DNA from: Mycolicibacter virginiensis
GTDB taxonomy: Bacteria > Actinomycetota > Actinomycetes > Mycobacteriales > Mycobacteriaceae
Direction: 5' to 3'
DNA length: 64,000 nucleotides
Assembly: GCF_022374935.2 (NCBI RefSeq)
Contig: NZ_CP092430.2
Coordinates: 2,852,001-2,916,000, forward strand
Below, in pieces: positions 31,884-41,958 of this stretch (position 1 is the stretch's first letter; each line of letters opens with the position of its first letter). The translations under genes and the position numbers were made by a program. Below the pieces are notes generated by a model. It was given only the letters and a program-made list of their open reading frames with translations, did no database searches and was not told the origin of the DNA.

Positions 31884-32423
31884 ATGATGCATCGCTGGAT
31901 TCTGGCCCTGGTCACTTCCGTCGTCACCGCGTTGGCAGCTTTGGTAGCGCCGGCCGCTGGAAACGCCACGCCGACCACCACCCCGGAAGCGCCGATCGGT
32001 CGCCTCGGCGACACGCTGCGCATCTCCTACCACGATGAGGCATTCGGGCCGATCGTCGCCGACGTCACCGTGCACGACGTGGTGCCCAGCGAGATCCCCC
32101 CGGGCTGGGGCGCCAACGGCACGCCGCGCTGGCGAAACCAGGGCGGTCCGTGGCGGGCGAACGTAACCGTCCACCCGATCTCGGTGCCCAACCCCTACAT
32201 CATGGCGGCCTCGGTCACCTTCGACGGTGTCACGCCCGGCGGCGACGCCTACGTGTCCAAGCACACCGACGACCCGACCACCCTGGACGCGGTGCTCACC
32301 AACGCTCCGGCGGGCTCCACCGTCGACGGTGGCGTCTACTGGGATGTCTACCGCGGCTTGGTAACCCACGTGGTGATGCTGTCGCGCAACACCGGCCTGC
32401 GTCTGGCGCAGTGGAATCTCTGA
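31884..32423 (+). CDS. Exported protein, Rv2668-like
   Basis: A 179-residue protein with a classical signal peptide (MMHRWILALVTSVVTALAALVAPAAG). The mature part is beta-rich (LGDTLRISYHDEAFGPIVADVTVHDV) and similar in fold to the DUF4352-like lipoprotein two genes upstream. GAAGAGG precedes the ATG at 31884; the next codon is a second ATG. Synteny suggests Rv2668. Function unknown; secreted. Confidence 0.75.
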   Translation: MMHRWILALVTSVVTALAALVAPAAGNATPTTTPEAPIGRLGDTLRISYHDEAFGPIVADVTVHDVVPSEIPPGWGANGTPRWRNQGGPWRANVTVHPISVPNPYIMAASVTFDGVTPGGDAYVSKHTDDPTTLDAVLTNAPAGSTVDGGVYWDVYRGLVTHVVMLSRNTGLRLAQWNL

Positions 32424-32430
32424 GCCAACC

Positions 32431-32578
32431 CCCAGGTTGATGCGGCGGTCCAGCTTCGGCTCTCCTTCGTCGAGCCTCGCTAACCCCCGGGTTTGATGCG
32501 GCGGTCCAGCTTCGGCTCTCCTTCGTCGAGCCTCGCTAACCCCCGGGTTTGATGCGGCGGTCCAGCTTCGGCTCTAAC
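32431..32578. repeat. 56-bp tandem repeat array (about 2.6 units)
   Basis: Units start at 32439, 32495 and 32551 and contain CGGCGGTCCAGCTTCGG and GAGCCTCGCTAACCCCC. The stop codon of the adjacent ATPase gene (TAG, 32574-32576) lies in the final CTAACC box. Same family as the array at 56821. Confidence 0.85.
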
Positions 32579-33629
32579 CCCCGCTGCTGAGCGCGAGCAG
32601 TCGCGAGGTGGCCCGCAGGTACTTCTTGCGATAACCACCGGCCAGCATCTCGGCGCTGAAGATCTGGTCGAGTTTGGCGCCGGAAGCCACCACCGGAATG
32701 CCGGCGTCATACAGGCGATCGGTGAGGGCGACCAATCGCAGCGCCACATTCTGGTCGTCGATCGGGTGCGCGCCGGTGAGAAACACCGCGGTGACGCCCT
32801 CGATCAGGGTCAGGTAGCGCGACGGGTGCATAGTGGCCAGGTGGACACACAGCCCGTCGAAGTCGTCCAATGTCGCTCCGGGCCGCGCCGCTGCGCGCTG
32901 CGTGACCTGTTGAGCTGAGGGCGGTTCGGGCGCCGGTGGCAGGTCCCGGTGCCGATAGTCGGGGCCGTCAACGCGCACCGGGGTGAAAATGCTTGCCAGC
33001 GCACTGATCTCACGTAGAAAGTCCTGCACAGCGAAGCGGCCTTCGCCGAGCTGCTCGGGCAGCGTGTTCGATGTCGCGGCGATAGAGACCCCACGCGCCA
33101 CCAATTCGGACAACAGCCGCGACACCAAGGTGGTGTTGCCCGGATCGTCGAGTTCGAATTCGTCGATGCACACCACGGTGTAGCCGCCGAGCAGCTCGAT
33201 GCACTCGGTGAAGCCGAACACCCCGGCCAACTGGGTCAGCTCCATGAACGTCGCGAACGCCGTGCCAGGCGCCTGGGCAGCGCCAAGGCTGCTGCCGGTG
33301 TCGGTGATCGTGTGGTAGATCGAGGCCAGCAGGTGCGTCTTGCCGACACCGAAACCGCCGTCGAGGTAGATGCCCACGCCCGGCAACACCTCGCGCTTGC
33401 CCAGCAGCTTGCGCCGCCCGGCACGCCGGGTCAGCGCCTGCGCGCAGAACGCGGTGCACGCCGTCACGGCGGCCGCCTGGCTGGGTTGCGCCGGGTCTGG
33501 TCGGTAGCTGGCGAAGCTGGCGCCGGCGAACGTCGGGGGCGGCTTGAGCTGCGCGATCAACCGTTCCGGCGACACCGCCGGATGCCGGTCTACCAGGTGG
33601 TCGATCGACTCAGCGGCTGGATTGGGCAC
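32574..33629 (-). CDS. ZapE/AFG1-family ATPase
   Basis: A 351-residue P-loop ATPase. Walker A GGFGVGKTHL is near residue 90 and Walker B VVCIDEFEL near 145; the FAGASFASYRPDPAQPSQ segment before them is typical of the family. Members couple cell division or proteolysis to ATP hydrolysis. The GTG at 33629 (VPNPAAESIDHL) is chosen because the ATG at 33665 would abut the divergent ribD start, leaving no promoter space. Corresponds to Rv2670c. Its stop lies in the 56-bp repeat. Confidence 0.85.
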   Translation of the reverse strand: MPNPAAESIDHLVDRHPAVSPERLIAQLKPPPTFAGASFASYRPDPAQPSQAAAVTACTAFCAQALTRRAGRRKLLGKREVLPGVGIYLDGGFGVGKTHLLASIYHTITDTGSSLGAAQAPGTAFATFMELTQLAGVFGFTECIELLGGYTVVCIDEFELDDPGNTTLVSRLLSELVARGVSIAATSNTLPEQLGEGRFAVQDFLREISALASIFTPVRVDGPDYRHRDLPPAPEPPSAQQVTQRAAARPGATLDDFDGLCVHLATMHPSRYLTLIEGVTAVFLTGAHPIDDQNVALRLVALTDRLYDAGIPVVASGAKLDQIFSAEMLAGGYRKKYLRATSRLLALSSGG

Positions 33630-33663
33630 GCACGAACTGTAGTCACATGGTGCAATCGAGGCC

Positions 33664-34446
33664 ATGTCCGACCTCAGCGCAGACCCGGGATTCACCCTGC
33701 TGGGCTCCACGGCGCCCATCGACGACGGCGAACTGGGCCGGTTGTACGCCTACCCCGAAACCGATATTCCGCGCGTGTGGGTGCGGGCCAATTTCATCGG
33801 GAGCATCGACGGTGGCGCCACGGTGGCCGGCACCTCCGGCGGGTTGGCCGGGTCCGGCGATCGGTCCCTGTTCATGCTGCTGCGAGCGCTGGCCGACATC
33901 GTGCTGGTGGGTGCGGGCACGGTCCGAGTCGAGAATTACGGCGGAGCGCGGCTCGGGGTTGCGCAACGCCAGGGCCGCCGCGACCGCGGACAGTCCGAAC
34001 TGCCCCGGTTGGCGATCGTGACCCAGTCCGGGCAACTGGACCGCGACCTGCGGGTCTTCAACGACACGGAGCTGGCGCCGCTGGTGTTGACCTGCTCCGC
34101 GGTCGCCGACGACACCCGGCGGCGACTGGCCGGGTACGCCGAAGTGCTGGACTGCTCGGGCGATGACCCCGGGCGGGTCGACGAGGCCGTGGTGCTGGCC
34201 GCGTTGGCGCAGCGCGAACAGTTCCGGGTCCTCACCGAAGGCGGACCGACCTTGCTGGGATCGTTCATCGAGCGCGAGCTGCTCGACGAGCTCTGCCTGA
34301 CCATGGCCCCCTATCTGGTCGGTGGCCTGGCCCGCCGCATCGCCACCGGTCCGGGCGAGCTGACGACGCCGATGCGCTGTGCGCATCTGCTCGCCGACGA
34401 ATCCGGCTACCTCTACGGCCGCTACGTCAAAAGCGCGCGCCTATAA
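33664..34446 (+). CDS. ribD: RibD C-terminal (reductase) domain protein
   Basis: A 260-residue stand-alone RibD-C/DHFR-fold protein (VRANFIGSIDGGATVAGTSGGLAGSGDR; VLTEGGPTLLGSF). No deaminase domain is present, so it is not a full riboflavin RibD. The M. tuberculosis ortholog Rv2671 can replace dihydrofolate reductase and its overproduction is linked to para-aminosalicylic acid resistance. NADPH-dependent reductase, cytoplasmic. Followed after 10 bases by the hydrolase-like lipoprotein. Confidence 0.85.
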   Translation: MSDLSADPGFTLLGSTAPIDDGELGRLYAYPETDIPRVWVRANFIGSIDGGATVAGTSGGLAGSGDRSLFMLLRALADIVLVGAGTVRVENYGGARLGVAQRQGRRDRGQSELPRLAIVTQSGQLDRDLRVFNDTELAPLVLTCSAVADDTRRRLAGYAEVLDCSGDDPGRVDEAVVLAALAQREQFRVLTEGGPTLLGSFIERELLDELCLTMAPYLVGGLARRIATGPGELTTPMRCAHLLADESGYLYGRYVKSARL

Positions 34447-34456
34447 GGTGACAGGC

Positions 34457-36040
34457 ATGACCAGCTATTCGAGGTTCGCCCGGGTCGCGGTGGTGACGGC
34501 TGCCGCCGTACTGGCCGGGTCCGCGCCCCTGCTGGCCGGTTGCGCGCCCGGACTGGCCGCCGACCCGCGTTTCGCAACCAACTCCGGCGCAGGCCCCCAG
34601 GGGCAACCAGAGTCCACCGCGGACAAGGCTGGACCGCCCGCGATCGAGGTGCCCAAAAACGACCTGCCGTGGCATGACTGCACCGCCCGGGTCTTCGGCG
34701 ACGCGGCGCTGCCCGCCACGCCCGGGGTGCGGCTGGACTGCGCCAGCTACGACGCCGACGTCGACCCCCTCGGCGGCGGCTCCGGGGCGATCAGCATCGG
34801 GGTGGTGCGTGCCCGGTCCGTGCAGACCCCCGGCGATGCCGGCCCCGTGGTGTTCACCACCGGCTGGGATCTGCCGTCGTCGCTGCAGCTGCCGATCTGG
34901 CTGGCACGGGCCGGCGCGGACGTGCTCAAGAGCCACCCGATCGTCGCCGTCGACCGGCGCGGCACCGGGATGTCGACTCCGGTGGACTGCCGCGATCGCA
35001 GCCAGCGCGACGAAATGTGGAACCAGGCGCAATTCGCCACCGGCGACGACCCCGTGGCCAGCCTGGGCACGGTCACGATGGAAGCCACCACCGACTGCAC
35101 CGACTCCATCTCGCCGGGCGAGTCCTCCTACGACAACACCCATGCCGCCACCGATCTCGAACGGCTGCGCAGCATCTGGGACATCCCCGCGCTGTCGCTG
35201 ATCGGTATCGGCAATGGCGCTCAGATCGCCCTGGCCTACGCCGGCTCTCACCCGGGGAAGGTGGCCCGGTTGGCACTGGACTCCCCCATTCCGCTCGGAG
35301 CCGCCGCCGAATCCGCCGCCGAGGAACGAGTGAAGGGCCAGCAGGCGGCCTTTGAGGCGTTCGCCGCGCAGTGCGTCGCGGTGAGCTGCGCGCTGGGCCC
35401 GGACCCGAAGGGCGCTGTCAACGCGGTGCTGGACGCCGCTCGCTCCGGGCATGGTCCGGGCGGCGCCTCGGTGGCCGCGGTGACCAACGCGATCGTCACG
35501 GCCCTGGGCTATCCCACCGGCGATCGCGTCAACACCACCAACGAGTTGGCCAGGGCGCTGGCCTCGGCCAACTCCGGCGACGCCAATCTGTTGAACAACC
35601 TGATCAACAGGGCCCAAGGCACCACCGGCAGTGACGGCCGCTTCGTCAACTCATGCGCCGACGCGCTCAATCGGCCTACGCCAGACCGGGTCCGGGAGCT
35701 GGTGGTCGCCTGGGGCAAGGAATACCCGCAGTTCGGCACGGTCGGCGCGCTGGACATGGCGCAATGCCTGAGCTGGCCCAGCAGCAGCACCCCGGACCTG
35801 CCGAAGGAACTCAAGATCGATGTCCTGCTGCTGGGAGTGCAAAACGATCCGATTGTCGGGGAGGAGGGCGTGGCGGCTACCGCCGCGGCCGTCATCAACG
35901 CCGGGTCGGCCAGCAAGCGGGTGATGTGGCAGGGCATCGGGCATGGCGCCGCGGTCTATTCGTCGTGCACGTTGCCGCCGCTGATCGGCTACCTCGACAG
36001 CGGCAAGTTGCCCGACACCGACGTCTACTGCCCGGCCTGA
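34457..36040 (+). CDS. TAP-like alpha/beta-hydrolase lipoprotein lacking the nucleophile Ser
   Basis: A 527-residue protein with a lipobox LLAGC near residue 31 and the layout of the SlpD/TAP-like secreted peptidases (Rv2672-like). The C-terminal TAP domain keeps D464 (VQNDP) and H496 (GIGHGA). The nucleophile elbow reads SLIGIGNGAQ, with Gly252 where Ser is expected in GxSxG. It may therefore be a non-catalytic binding protein or use another residue. Located at the cell envelope. Confidence 0.75.
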   Translation: MTSYSRFARVAVVTAAAVLAGSAPLLAGCAPGLAADPRFATNSGAGPQGQPESTADKAGPPAIEVPKNDLPWHDCTARVFGDAALPATPGVRLDCASYDADVDPLGGGSGAISIGVVRARSVQTPGDAGPVVFTTGWDLPSSLQLPIWLARAGADVLKSHPIVAVDRRGTGMSTPVDCRDRSQRDEMWNQAQFATGDDPVASLGTVTMEATTDCTDSISPGESSYDNTHAATDLERLRSIWDIPALSLIGIGNGAQIALAYAGSHPGKVARLALDSPIPLGAAAESAAEERVKGQQAAFEAFAAQCVAVSCALGPDPKGAVNAVLDAARSGHGPGGASVAAVTNAIVTALGYPTGDRVNTTNELARALASANSGDANLLNNLINRAQGTTGSDGRFVNSCADALNRPTPDRVRELVVAWGKEYPQFGTVGALDMAQCLSWPSSSTPDLPKELKIDVLLLGVQNDPIVGEEGVAATAAAVINAGSASKRVMWQGIGHGAAVYSSCTLPPLIGYLDSGKLPDTDVYCPA

Positions 36041-36088
36041 CCCAGCCTGATCCGGACTCCTAGGACCGGTCCGGGGTACGGTTCGCTG

Positions 36089-37384
36089 GTGACGGCAGCC
36101 GACTCCTTGATGCACCGGGCGGGCACCGCCCTACAGGCCGCGTTCCGGCCCCCCACGTCCCCGCCGAGCACCGCGACCGTACTGCGTTCGGTGCTGTGGC
36201 CGGTGGCCATCATGTCGTTGATCCATCGCGCCATCGTGCTGCCGCTCAACGGCAACATCACCGATGACTTCAAACCGGTCTACCGGGCGGTGCTGAACTT
36301 CCGGCACGGCCTGGACATTTACAACGAGCACTTCGACTACGTCGATCCGCACTACCTGTACTCCCCCGGCGGCACCCTGCTGATGTCGCCGTTCGGATAT
36401 CTGCCGGAGACCCTGTCGCGGTACACGTTCATCGCGACCAACACGATCGCGATCGTGCTCGCCGCTTACCTGCTGCTGCGGATGTTCGGATTCGGGCTGA
36501 GCTCGGTCGCGGCGCCGGCCCTGTTGGCGGCGATGTTCCTCACCGAAAGCGTGAGCAGCACACTGGTGTTCACCAACATCAACGGTGTGATTCTGCTGGC
36601 CGAGGTGTTGTTCTTGCGCTGGCTGCTCGACGGCCGGGCGAGCCGCCAGTGGTGGGCCGGTGTCGCCATCGGCTTGACCATTGTGGTCAAGCCGGTGCTG
36701 ATACCGCTGCTGCTGCTGCCGCTGCTGAGCCGGCAGTGGCGGCCGTTCGTCGGAGCGATCGCGGTGCCCGTGCTGTTCAACGTGGTGGCGTTCCCGCTGG
36801 CCAGCGATCCGAACAGCTACTTCACCCACACGGTGCCGTACATCATGGGCACCCGCGACTACTTCAACTCCTCGATCCTGGGCAACGGCGTGTTCTTCGG
36901 GCTGCCCGCGGGCCTCATCCTGTTCATGCGGGTGCTGTTCACCGTGTTGGCTGCCGTCAGCCTGTGGCTGCTCTACCGCTACTACCGCACCCGCGACCCC
37001 CGGTTCTGGATGCTGACCTCCTCCGGCGTGCTGCTGACGACGTCGTTCTTGGTGCTGTCGCTGGGCCAGGGCTACTACTCGATCGTGCTGTTCCCGTTCC
37101 TGATGACCGTGGTGCTGCCGAACTCGGTGCTGCGCAACTGGCCGGCGTGGCTGGGGATCTACGGGTTCATGACCCTGGACAAGTGGCTGATCTTCCGGTG
37201 GATGAACATCGGGCGGCCACTGGACTACCTCAAGATCACCTACGGTTGGTCGCTGCTGCTGATCGTGATCTGCACGGTGCTGTGCTATCGCTACCTGGAT
37301 GCCAAGGAGCAGGGCCGCCTGGACGACGGGATCGATCCGGCCTGGCTGACGGCCGAGCCGAAGCGGATTAACGTGGACGCATGA
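36089..37384 (+). CDS. aftC: AftC-like alpha-(1->3)-arabinofuranosyltransferase
   Basis: A 431-residue GT-C type membrane glycosyltransferase with about ten hydrophobic segments and an early periplasmic loop DDFKPVYRAVLNFRHGLDIY, containing the acidic residues expected for decaprenyl-phosphate-arabinose use. Starts with GTG at 36089. AftC adds the alpha-1,3 branches of arabinogalactan and lipoarabinomannan. Its end overlaps the msrB start by four bases. Position matches Rv2673. Confidence 0.88.
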   Translation: MTAADSLMHRAGTALQAAFRPPTSPPSTATVLRSVLWPVAIMSLIHRAIVLPLNGNITDDFKPVYRAVLNFRHGLDIYNEHFDYVDPHYLYSPGGTLLMSPFGYLPETLSRYTFIATNTIAIVLAAYLLLRMFGFGLSSVAAPALLAAMFLTESVSSTLVFTNINGVILLAEVLFLRWLLDGRASRQWWAGVAIGLTIVVKPVLIPLLLLPLLSRQWRPFVGAIAVPVLFNVVAFPLASDPNSYFTHTVPYIMGTRDYFNSSILGNGVFFGLPAGLILFMRVLFTVLAAVSLWLLYRYYRTRDPRFWMLTSSGVLLTTSFLVLSLGQGYYSIVLFPFLMTVVLPNSVLRNWPAWLGIYGFMTLDKWLIFRWMNIGRPLDYLKITYGWSLLLIVICTVLCYRYLDAKEQGRLDDGIDPAWLTAEPKRINVDA

Positions 37385-37791
37385 CCTCTCCCAAGGTGTC
37401 GCTCACCGACGACGAGTGGCGCGCGAAACTGACCCCCGAAGAGTTCGCGGTGCTGCGCCGCGCCGGTACCGAGCCGCCGAACACCGGCGAATACACCGAC
37501 ACCACCACCGAAGGTGTCTACGAGTGCCGGGCGTGCGGTGCCGAGTTGTTCCGCAGCGCAGAGAAATTCCACTCTCACTGCGGTTGGCCGTCGTTCTTCG
37601 ACCCGGCCGACTCCGACGCGGTGATACTGCGCTCGGATGACTCGCTGGGGATGCGGCGCACCGAGGTGCTGTGCGCGTCCTGCCATAGCCATTTGGGCCA
37701 CGTATTCACCGGCGAGGGCTACCCCACCCCCACCGACCAGCGCTACTGCATAAACTCGATTTGTCTGCGGCTGGTGCCGGCGTCGTCCTGA
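37381..37791 (+). CDS. msrB: Methionine-R-sulfoxide reductase MsrB
   Basis: A 136-residue protein of standard length. Zinc cysteines C49/C52 and C98/C101, the substrate site HCGWPSF, HLGHVF, and the catalytic Cys123 in RYCINS are all present. It reduces methionine-R-sulfoxide with thioredoxin. The ATG overlaps the aftC stop (ATGA), so it is co-transcribed with a cell-wall gene, as in M. tuberculosis. Confidence 0.93.
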   Translation: MTSPKVSLTDDEWRAKLTPEEFAVLRRAGTEPPNTGEYTDTTTEGVYECRACGAELFRSAEKFHSHCGWPSFFDPADSDAVILRSDDSLGMRRTEVLCASCHSHLGHVFTGEGYPTPTDQRYCINSICLRLVPASS

Positions 37792-37882
37792 GCGCCGCGC
37801 CTGGGGCCACCTCCCGCTTGCGGGAGAGAGTTACCGAGGTCCCATTCGCAGTTCCCCACGCTCACTACGGCCTCGACGACCG

Positions 37883-38584
37883 CTACGGCAGCGACGCCAC
37901 TAACTGCTCCACCTCGACCCGGGGGCCGGTGAAGAACGGGGTTTCCTCCCGAGCGTGCAAGCGCGCCTCGGTGTTGCGCAGGTCGCGCATCAGGTCGACG
38001 ATCCGGTCGAGTTCGGGCGCCTCGAACGCCAGGATCCACTCGTAGTCGCCGAGCGCGAACGCGGGCACGGTGTTGGCCCGCACATCCTTGTACTCCCGGG
38101 CCGCCATGCCGTGCTCGGCCAGCATCCTGCGACGGTCCTCTTCGGGCAGGACGTACCACTCGAGCGACCGCACGAAGGGATACACGCAGACGTAGGCGCC
38201 TGCCGGTTCACCGGCGATGAACGCCGGAACATGACTGCGATTGAACTCGGCCGGCCGGTGCAATGCCACGCTGCTCCACACCGGCTCGCAGGCCCGGCCC
38301 AGTGCGGTGCGACGGAAACCGGCGTAGGTGGCCTGCAGGTCTTCGATGCGCTCGGCGTGGGTCCAGATCATGAAGTCGGCGTCGGCGCGCAGGCCGGCGA
38401 CGTCGTACACCCCGCGGACCACCACGCCCCGCTCTTCCTGCTGCTTCAAGAAGGTGGCGACCTGGTCGGCGATCTCCTCTCGGGTCTGCGAACCCGCGTC
38501 GAGTCCACCCGGATTCACCGAGAACACCGAGAACATCACGTAGCGGAGAGTGGAGTTCAACTTGTCGTAGTCGAGGTGCGCCAT
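37883..38584 (-). CDS. hemQ: Coproheme decarboxylase HemQ (chlorite-dismutase family)
   Basis: A 233-residue protein with the family core ([12 protein letters not shown]..., [20 protein letters not shown]-like [22 protein letters not shown]). It converts coproheme to heme b with hydrogen peroxide, the last step of the coproporphyrin pathway used by actinobacteria. The ATG at 38584 (MAHLDYDKL) gives the usual length. It is the last gene of the hemE-hemY-hemQ cluster, 35 bases after hemY. Matches Rv2676c. Confidence 0.9.
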   Translation of the reverse strand: MAHLDYDKLNSTLRYVMFSVFSVNPGGLDAGSQTREEIADQVATFLKQQEERGVVVRGVYDVAGLRADADFMIWTHAERIEDLQATYAGFRRTALGRACEPVWSSVALHRPAEFNRSHVPAFIAGEPAGAYVCVYPFVRSLEWYVLPEEDRRRMLAEHGMAAREYKDVRANTVPAFALGDYEWILAFEAPELDRIVDLMRDLRNTEARLHAREETPFFTGPRVEVEQLVASLP

Positions 38585-38619
38585 GGCCCATATGCTGCCA
38601 CGATGCGCTGTGAAGTTCG

Positions 38620-39981
38620 CTAGGGCGCCGGGGTGGCGCTGATCACGGCCGCCACAGCCCGGTCGGCCGCGGCGATGCAGGCCGGCACTCCGATGCCGTC
38701 GAGATAGTTTCCGGCGACCGCCACCGTCGGTGGCAGCGCCGCGCGCAGCCCGGTGACCAGGGCGGCGTGACCGGACCGATATTGCGGCATCGCCGCAGGC
38801 CAGCGCTGCACGCGCACGTCGATGGGGTCCACCGAGAGACCGAAGACGGCCTCCAGGTCCTGCACCGACCACGCCACCAGCTCCGCGTCGGCGGCGCTGG
38901 TACGGGGGTCGCCGAACCGACCGAACGACAACCGCAACACCTCGACCCGGCCGCCGTACCCCCGGTCGCCCCATTTCCGCGACGTCAGGGTGATCGCCTT
39001 GGCGTGCAGCCGTTCCCCGGTGGCAACCAGTACCCCGGAGTTGTTCGGGAAGGCCGCGCCGGCGGGAACCGCCATCGCCACCACCACCGAGGATGCGTTG
39101 CCGATCCGGCTGGCCGCTGCCGCGGCACGCGGGGCGAACCCGGTGGCCAGCCGGGCCAGCACGGGGGCGGGCACCGCGACCACTACCCGGTCGGCGCGAT
39201 GATGGCCGCCACTGGCGTCTCGTAACAGCCATCCGTCGCCGGCCGGGTCGATCTGGGTCACCGCCGACTGCACCCAGCGCAGCCGGGCGCTGCGCACCAG
39301 TGCGTTGACCAGCACCTGATACCCGCCGGTGATCGCGCCGAACACCGGCACGCCGGTGGTGGTGGGCAGTGCCCGCCGCACGGCCTCGGTCAGGCTGGAC
39401 GCACCCTCATCGAGCACGGTGGCCAACCCTGGGACCGCCGAGCGCAGGCCGACGGTTGCCGCCGAACCCGCGTACACCCCGCCGATCAGCGGATCCACCG
39501 AGCAGGCGACCACTTGGTCCCCGAAACGGTCGGCTACCAGTGCCCCCAGCGCCGGATCGCTGCCCGGTTCGAACGCCAACGGGCGGCTGGGTTCGCCGGC
39601 GATCCGGGCGAGGGTTTCGTTGTCGACCAGCCCGGCCATCGACTCCGGTGAGGACGGAATCCCGCTGAGGGTGTCCGGCGGCAGCCGATGCAGCAGCCGG
39701 CGGCTGTAGAGCAACGGCCGCACTCCGGTGGTACCGCGCTGCCGGTCGGCCAAACCCAGCTCGGCCAACAGGGCCGGGACCTCGGGCCGCCGGGCGATGA
39801 ACGCCTCAGCACCCACGTCCACCCCGATCCCGCCCAGGGTCTCGGTCCGCAACAACCCGCCGAGCCGATCGGCCGGATCGAAGATGGTGATGTCGACTGC
39901 GTCGCCGAGTGTCGCCCGCAGGCGGTGGGCGGCGGCCAGACCGGAGATTCCGCCCCCGACGACGCAGTACGACGTGGTCAC
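38620..39981 (-). CDS. hemY: Coproporphyrinogen III oxidase (HemY/CgoX)
   Basis: A 453-residue FAD enzyme: dinucleotide motif [15 protein letters not shown] at the N-terminus, GGLLRTE, a central [10 protein letters not shown] and the C-terminal [12 protein letters not shown] flavin-contact segment. In actinobacteria it oxidises coproporphyrinogen III to coproporphyrin III. GTG start at 39981 overlaps the hemE stop (GTGA). Matches Rv2677c. Confidence 0.92.
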   Translation of the reverse strand: MTTSYCVVGGGISGLAAAHRLRATLGDAVDITIFDPADRLGGLLRTETLGGIGVDVGAEAFIARRPEVPALLAELGLADRQRGTTGVRPLLYSRRLLHRLPPDTLSGIPSSPESMAGLVDNETLARIAGEPSRPLAFEPGSDPALGALVADRFGDQVVACSVDPLIGGVYAGSAATVGLRSAVPGLATVLDEGASSLTEAVRRALPTTTGVPVFGAITGGYQVLVNALVRSARLRWVQSAVTQIDPAGDGWLLRDASGGHHRADRVVVAVPAPVLARLATGFAPRAAAAASRIGNASSVVVAMAVPAGAAFPNNSGVLVATGERLHAKAITLTSRKWGDRGYGGRVEVLRLSFGRFGDPRTSAADAELVAWSVQDLEAVFGLSVDPIDVRVQRWPAAMPQYRSGHAALVTGLRAALPPTVAVAGNYLDGIGVPACIAAADRAVAAVISATPAP

Positions 39982-41027
39982 AATGAATGAACCAGCGATA
40001 CCAGGTCGGTCAGCACCCCGGGGTCGGTCTCCGGCAGTACGCCGTGTCCGAGGTTAAAAACGTGCCCCGACGCTCCGGCGGCAACAGCGGCACGGCCATC
40101 GGCGACGACGGCCTTGGCGGCACGCTCCACGGCCGGCCACCCCGCCAGCAGCACCGCCGGGTCCAGGTTGCCCTGCAAGGCCCGTCCGGCGCCCACCCGG
40201 GCGGCGGCGTCGGTCAGTGAGGTACGCCAGTCCACCCCGACGACCGTGGCCCCGGTAGCCGCCATCTCACCCAACAGCTCGCCGGTCTGCACGCCGAAGT
40301 GCGTCATCGGCACGTCCCGGTCGGCGAGCGTGGCGAACACCCGGGCGCTGTGCGGTGCCACGAAACACCGGTAGTCGGCCAGGCACAGCGTTCCGGCCCA
40401 GGAGTCGAACAACTGAATGGCGTCCACGCCGTGGTCGAGTTGCACCGTCAGAAATGCGATGGTCAGGTCGGTAAGCCGCGTCATCAACTCATGCCAGGTG
40501 TCCGGATCGGCCAGCATCATCGCCTTGGTGCGGGCGTGGGTCCGGCTGGGCCCGCCCTCGACCAGGTAGGAGGCCATGGTGAACGGCGCGCCGGCGAAGC
40601 CGATCAGCGGCACCGTTCCGAGTGCGTCCACCAGCAGCGATACCGCCGCCGCGACGGCCGTCACCTGCTGCGGGTCCAACGGCCGCAGGGCAGCGACATC
40701 ACTCGCGCTGCGCACCGGGTCGGCGATCACCGGCCCGACATCGGGGACGATGTCCAGATCCACCCCGGCGCCACGCAGCGGCACCACGATGTCGGAGAAC
40801 AGGATCGCCGCGTCGACATCATGTCGGCGCACCGGCTGCAGCGTGATCTCGCAGACCAGTTCGGGATCAAAACAGGCCGCCAGCATGCTGTGCTGTGCGC
40901 GCAGCTCACGGTATTCCGGCAGGGATCGACCGGCCTGGCGCATGAACCAGACCGGCATCCGGTTGGGTTGCCGGCCGGCAGCGGCGGCCAGGTACGGGGA
41001 ATCAGGCAGTTCACGACGGGCACTCAT
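39978..41027 (-). CDS. hemE: Uroporphyrinogen decarboxylase HemE
   Basis: A 349-residue protein with signature sequences [17 protein letters not shown] (near 20-36), [22 protein letters not shown] and the C-terminal [12 protein letters not shown]. It converts uroporphyrinogen III to coproporphyrinogen III. The ATG at 41027 is used; the longer frame upstream runs into an 80-bp tandem repeat. First gene of the heme cluster; matches Rv2678c. Confidence 0.93.
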   Translation of the reverse strand: MSARRELPDSPYLAAAAGRQPNRMPVWFMRQAGRSLPEYRELRAQHSMLAACFDPELVCEITLQPVRRHDVDAAILFSDIVVPLRGAGVDLDIVPDVGPVIADPVRSASDVAALRPLDPQQVTAVAAAVSLLVDALGTVPLIGFAGAPFTMASYLVEGGPSRTHARTKAMMLADPDTWHELMTRLTDLTIAFLTVQLDHGVDAIQLFDSWAGTLCLADYRCFVAPHSARVFATLADRDVPMTHFGVQTGELLGEMAATGATVVGVDWRTSLTDAAARVGAGRALQGNLDPAVLLAGWPAVERAAKAVVADGRAAVAAGASGHVFNLGHGVLPETDPGVLTDLVSLVHSL

Positions 41028-41375
41028 CGAGCTCAATGCTGCCACGCCGGGTTGCCGCAGGCCGAACCGTGCCGTTTCCTGCGGCGGTCCCGGCTTCCCC
41101 TCGCCTCCGTCGCCCCTCCGGGCCACCTCCGCCGAGCCTCGCCGAACCCTGCCGTTTCCTGCGGCGGTCCCGGCTTCCCCTCGCCTCCGCCGCCCCTCCG
41201 GGCCACCTCCGCCGAGCCTCGCCGAACCGCCCTATTCGGCGCGCCTGTCTGCGCCGACCGGCGCCGGGGGTTAGCGTGAGAATCGGTGACCCGCGTCGCG
41301 GCGGTGCGCAACAGAACCTTGTGTGCCGGCCGCTGGCGACGTGGCGCACAGCAAATCAGTTAAGGAGCGGCACCA
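41028..41375. other. 348-base intergenic region between hemE and the DUF3000 gene
   Basis: In M. tuberculosis, as I recall, echA15 lies here. In this window there is no enoyl-CoA hydratase gene; the space is filled by an 80-bp tandem repeat array (41061-41228) and about 150 bases that must contain the divergent hemE and DUF3000 promoters. Confidence 0.6.
41061..41228. repeat. 80-bp tandem repeat array (2.1 units)
   Basis: Units begin at 41061, 41141 and 41221 with GCCGAACC and contain TTTCCTGCGGCGGTCCCGG and GCCGAGCCTCGCCGAACC. Units 1 and 2 differ at very few positions, so the duplication is recent. Confidence 0.85.
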
Positions 41376-41957
41376 GTGACATCAGCCGAGCCTGCCCCCT
41401 TTCGGGAAGCGGTGGCAACGATGCACGCCGCAACCGTGCGGTCGGAAATCGAATTGGGCCCGATCCGGCCACCACAGCGCCTGGCGCCCTACAGCTACGC
41501 GCTGGGCGCCGAGGTTAAGCATCCCGAAACCGACTTCATCCCCGAAGACTCCGACGGCGATGCCTTCGGCCGGTTGATCCTGCTGTATGACCCCGACGGC
41601 ACCGACGCCTGGGACGGCACCATGCGGATGGTGGCCTTCATTCAGGCCGACCTGGACCCGCACGAGGCGATCGACCCGCTGCTGCCCGAGGTCGCCTGGA
41701 GTTGGCTCGTCGACGCGCTGGGCGCTCGCACCGAACACGTCACCGCATTGGGTGGGACCGTCACGGCCACCACGTCAGTTCGGTACGGCGACATCTCCGG
41801 CCCGCCGCGGGGTCACCAGTTGGAGCTGCGCGCGTCGTGGACCGCGACCACCCCGGAGCTGGGCACACATGTCCAGGCCTTCTGTGAGGTGCTGGAACAC
41901 GCCGCGGGCCTACCGCCGGTCGGGATCACCGATCTGAGCTCGCGAACCCGCGTCTGA
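41376..41957 (+). CDS. DUF3000 family protein (Rv2680-like)
   Basis: A 193-residue protein started by GTG with AAGGAG 10 bases upstream. Typical DUF3000 content: LGPIRPPQRLAPYSYALGAEV, LILLYDPDGTDAWDGTMRMVAF and PEVAWSWLVDAL. Conserved in mycobacteria and always next to the ribonuclease D gene, which begins one base after its stop. Function unknown. Confidence 0.85.
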   Translation: MTSAEPAPFREAVATMHAATVRSEIELGPIRPPQRLAPYSYALGAEVKHPETDFIPEDSDGDAFGRLILLYDPDGTDAWDGTMRMVAFIQADLDPHEAIDPLLPEVAWSWLVDALGARTEHVTALGGTVTATTSVRYGDISGPPRGHQLELRASWTATTPELGTHVQAFCEVLEHAAGLPPVGITDLSSRTRV

Positions 41958-41958
41958 G

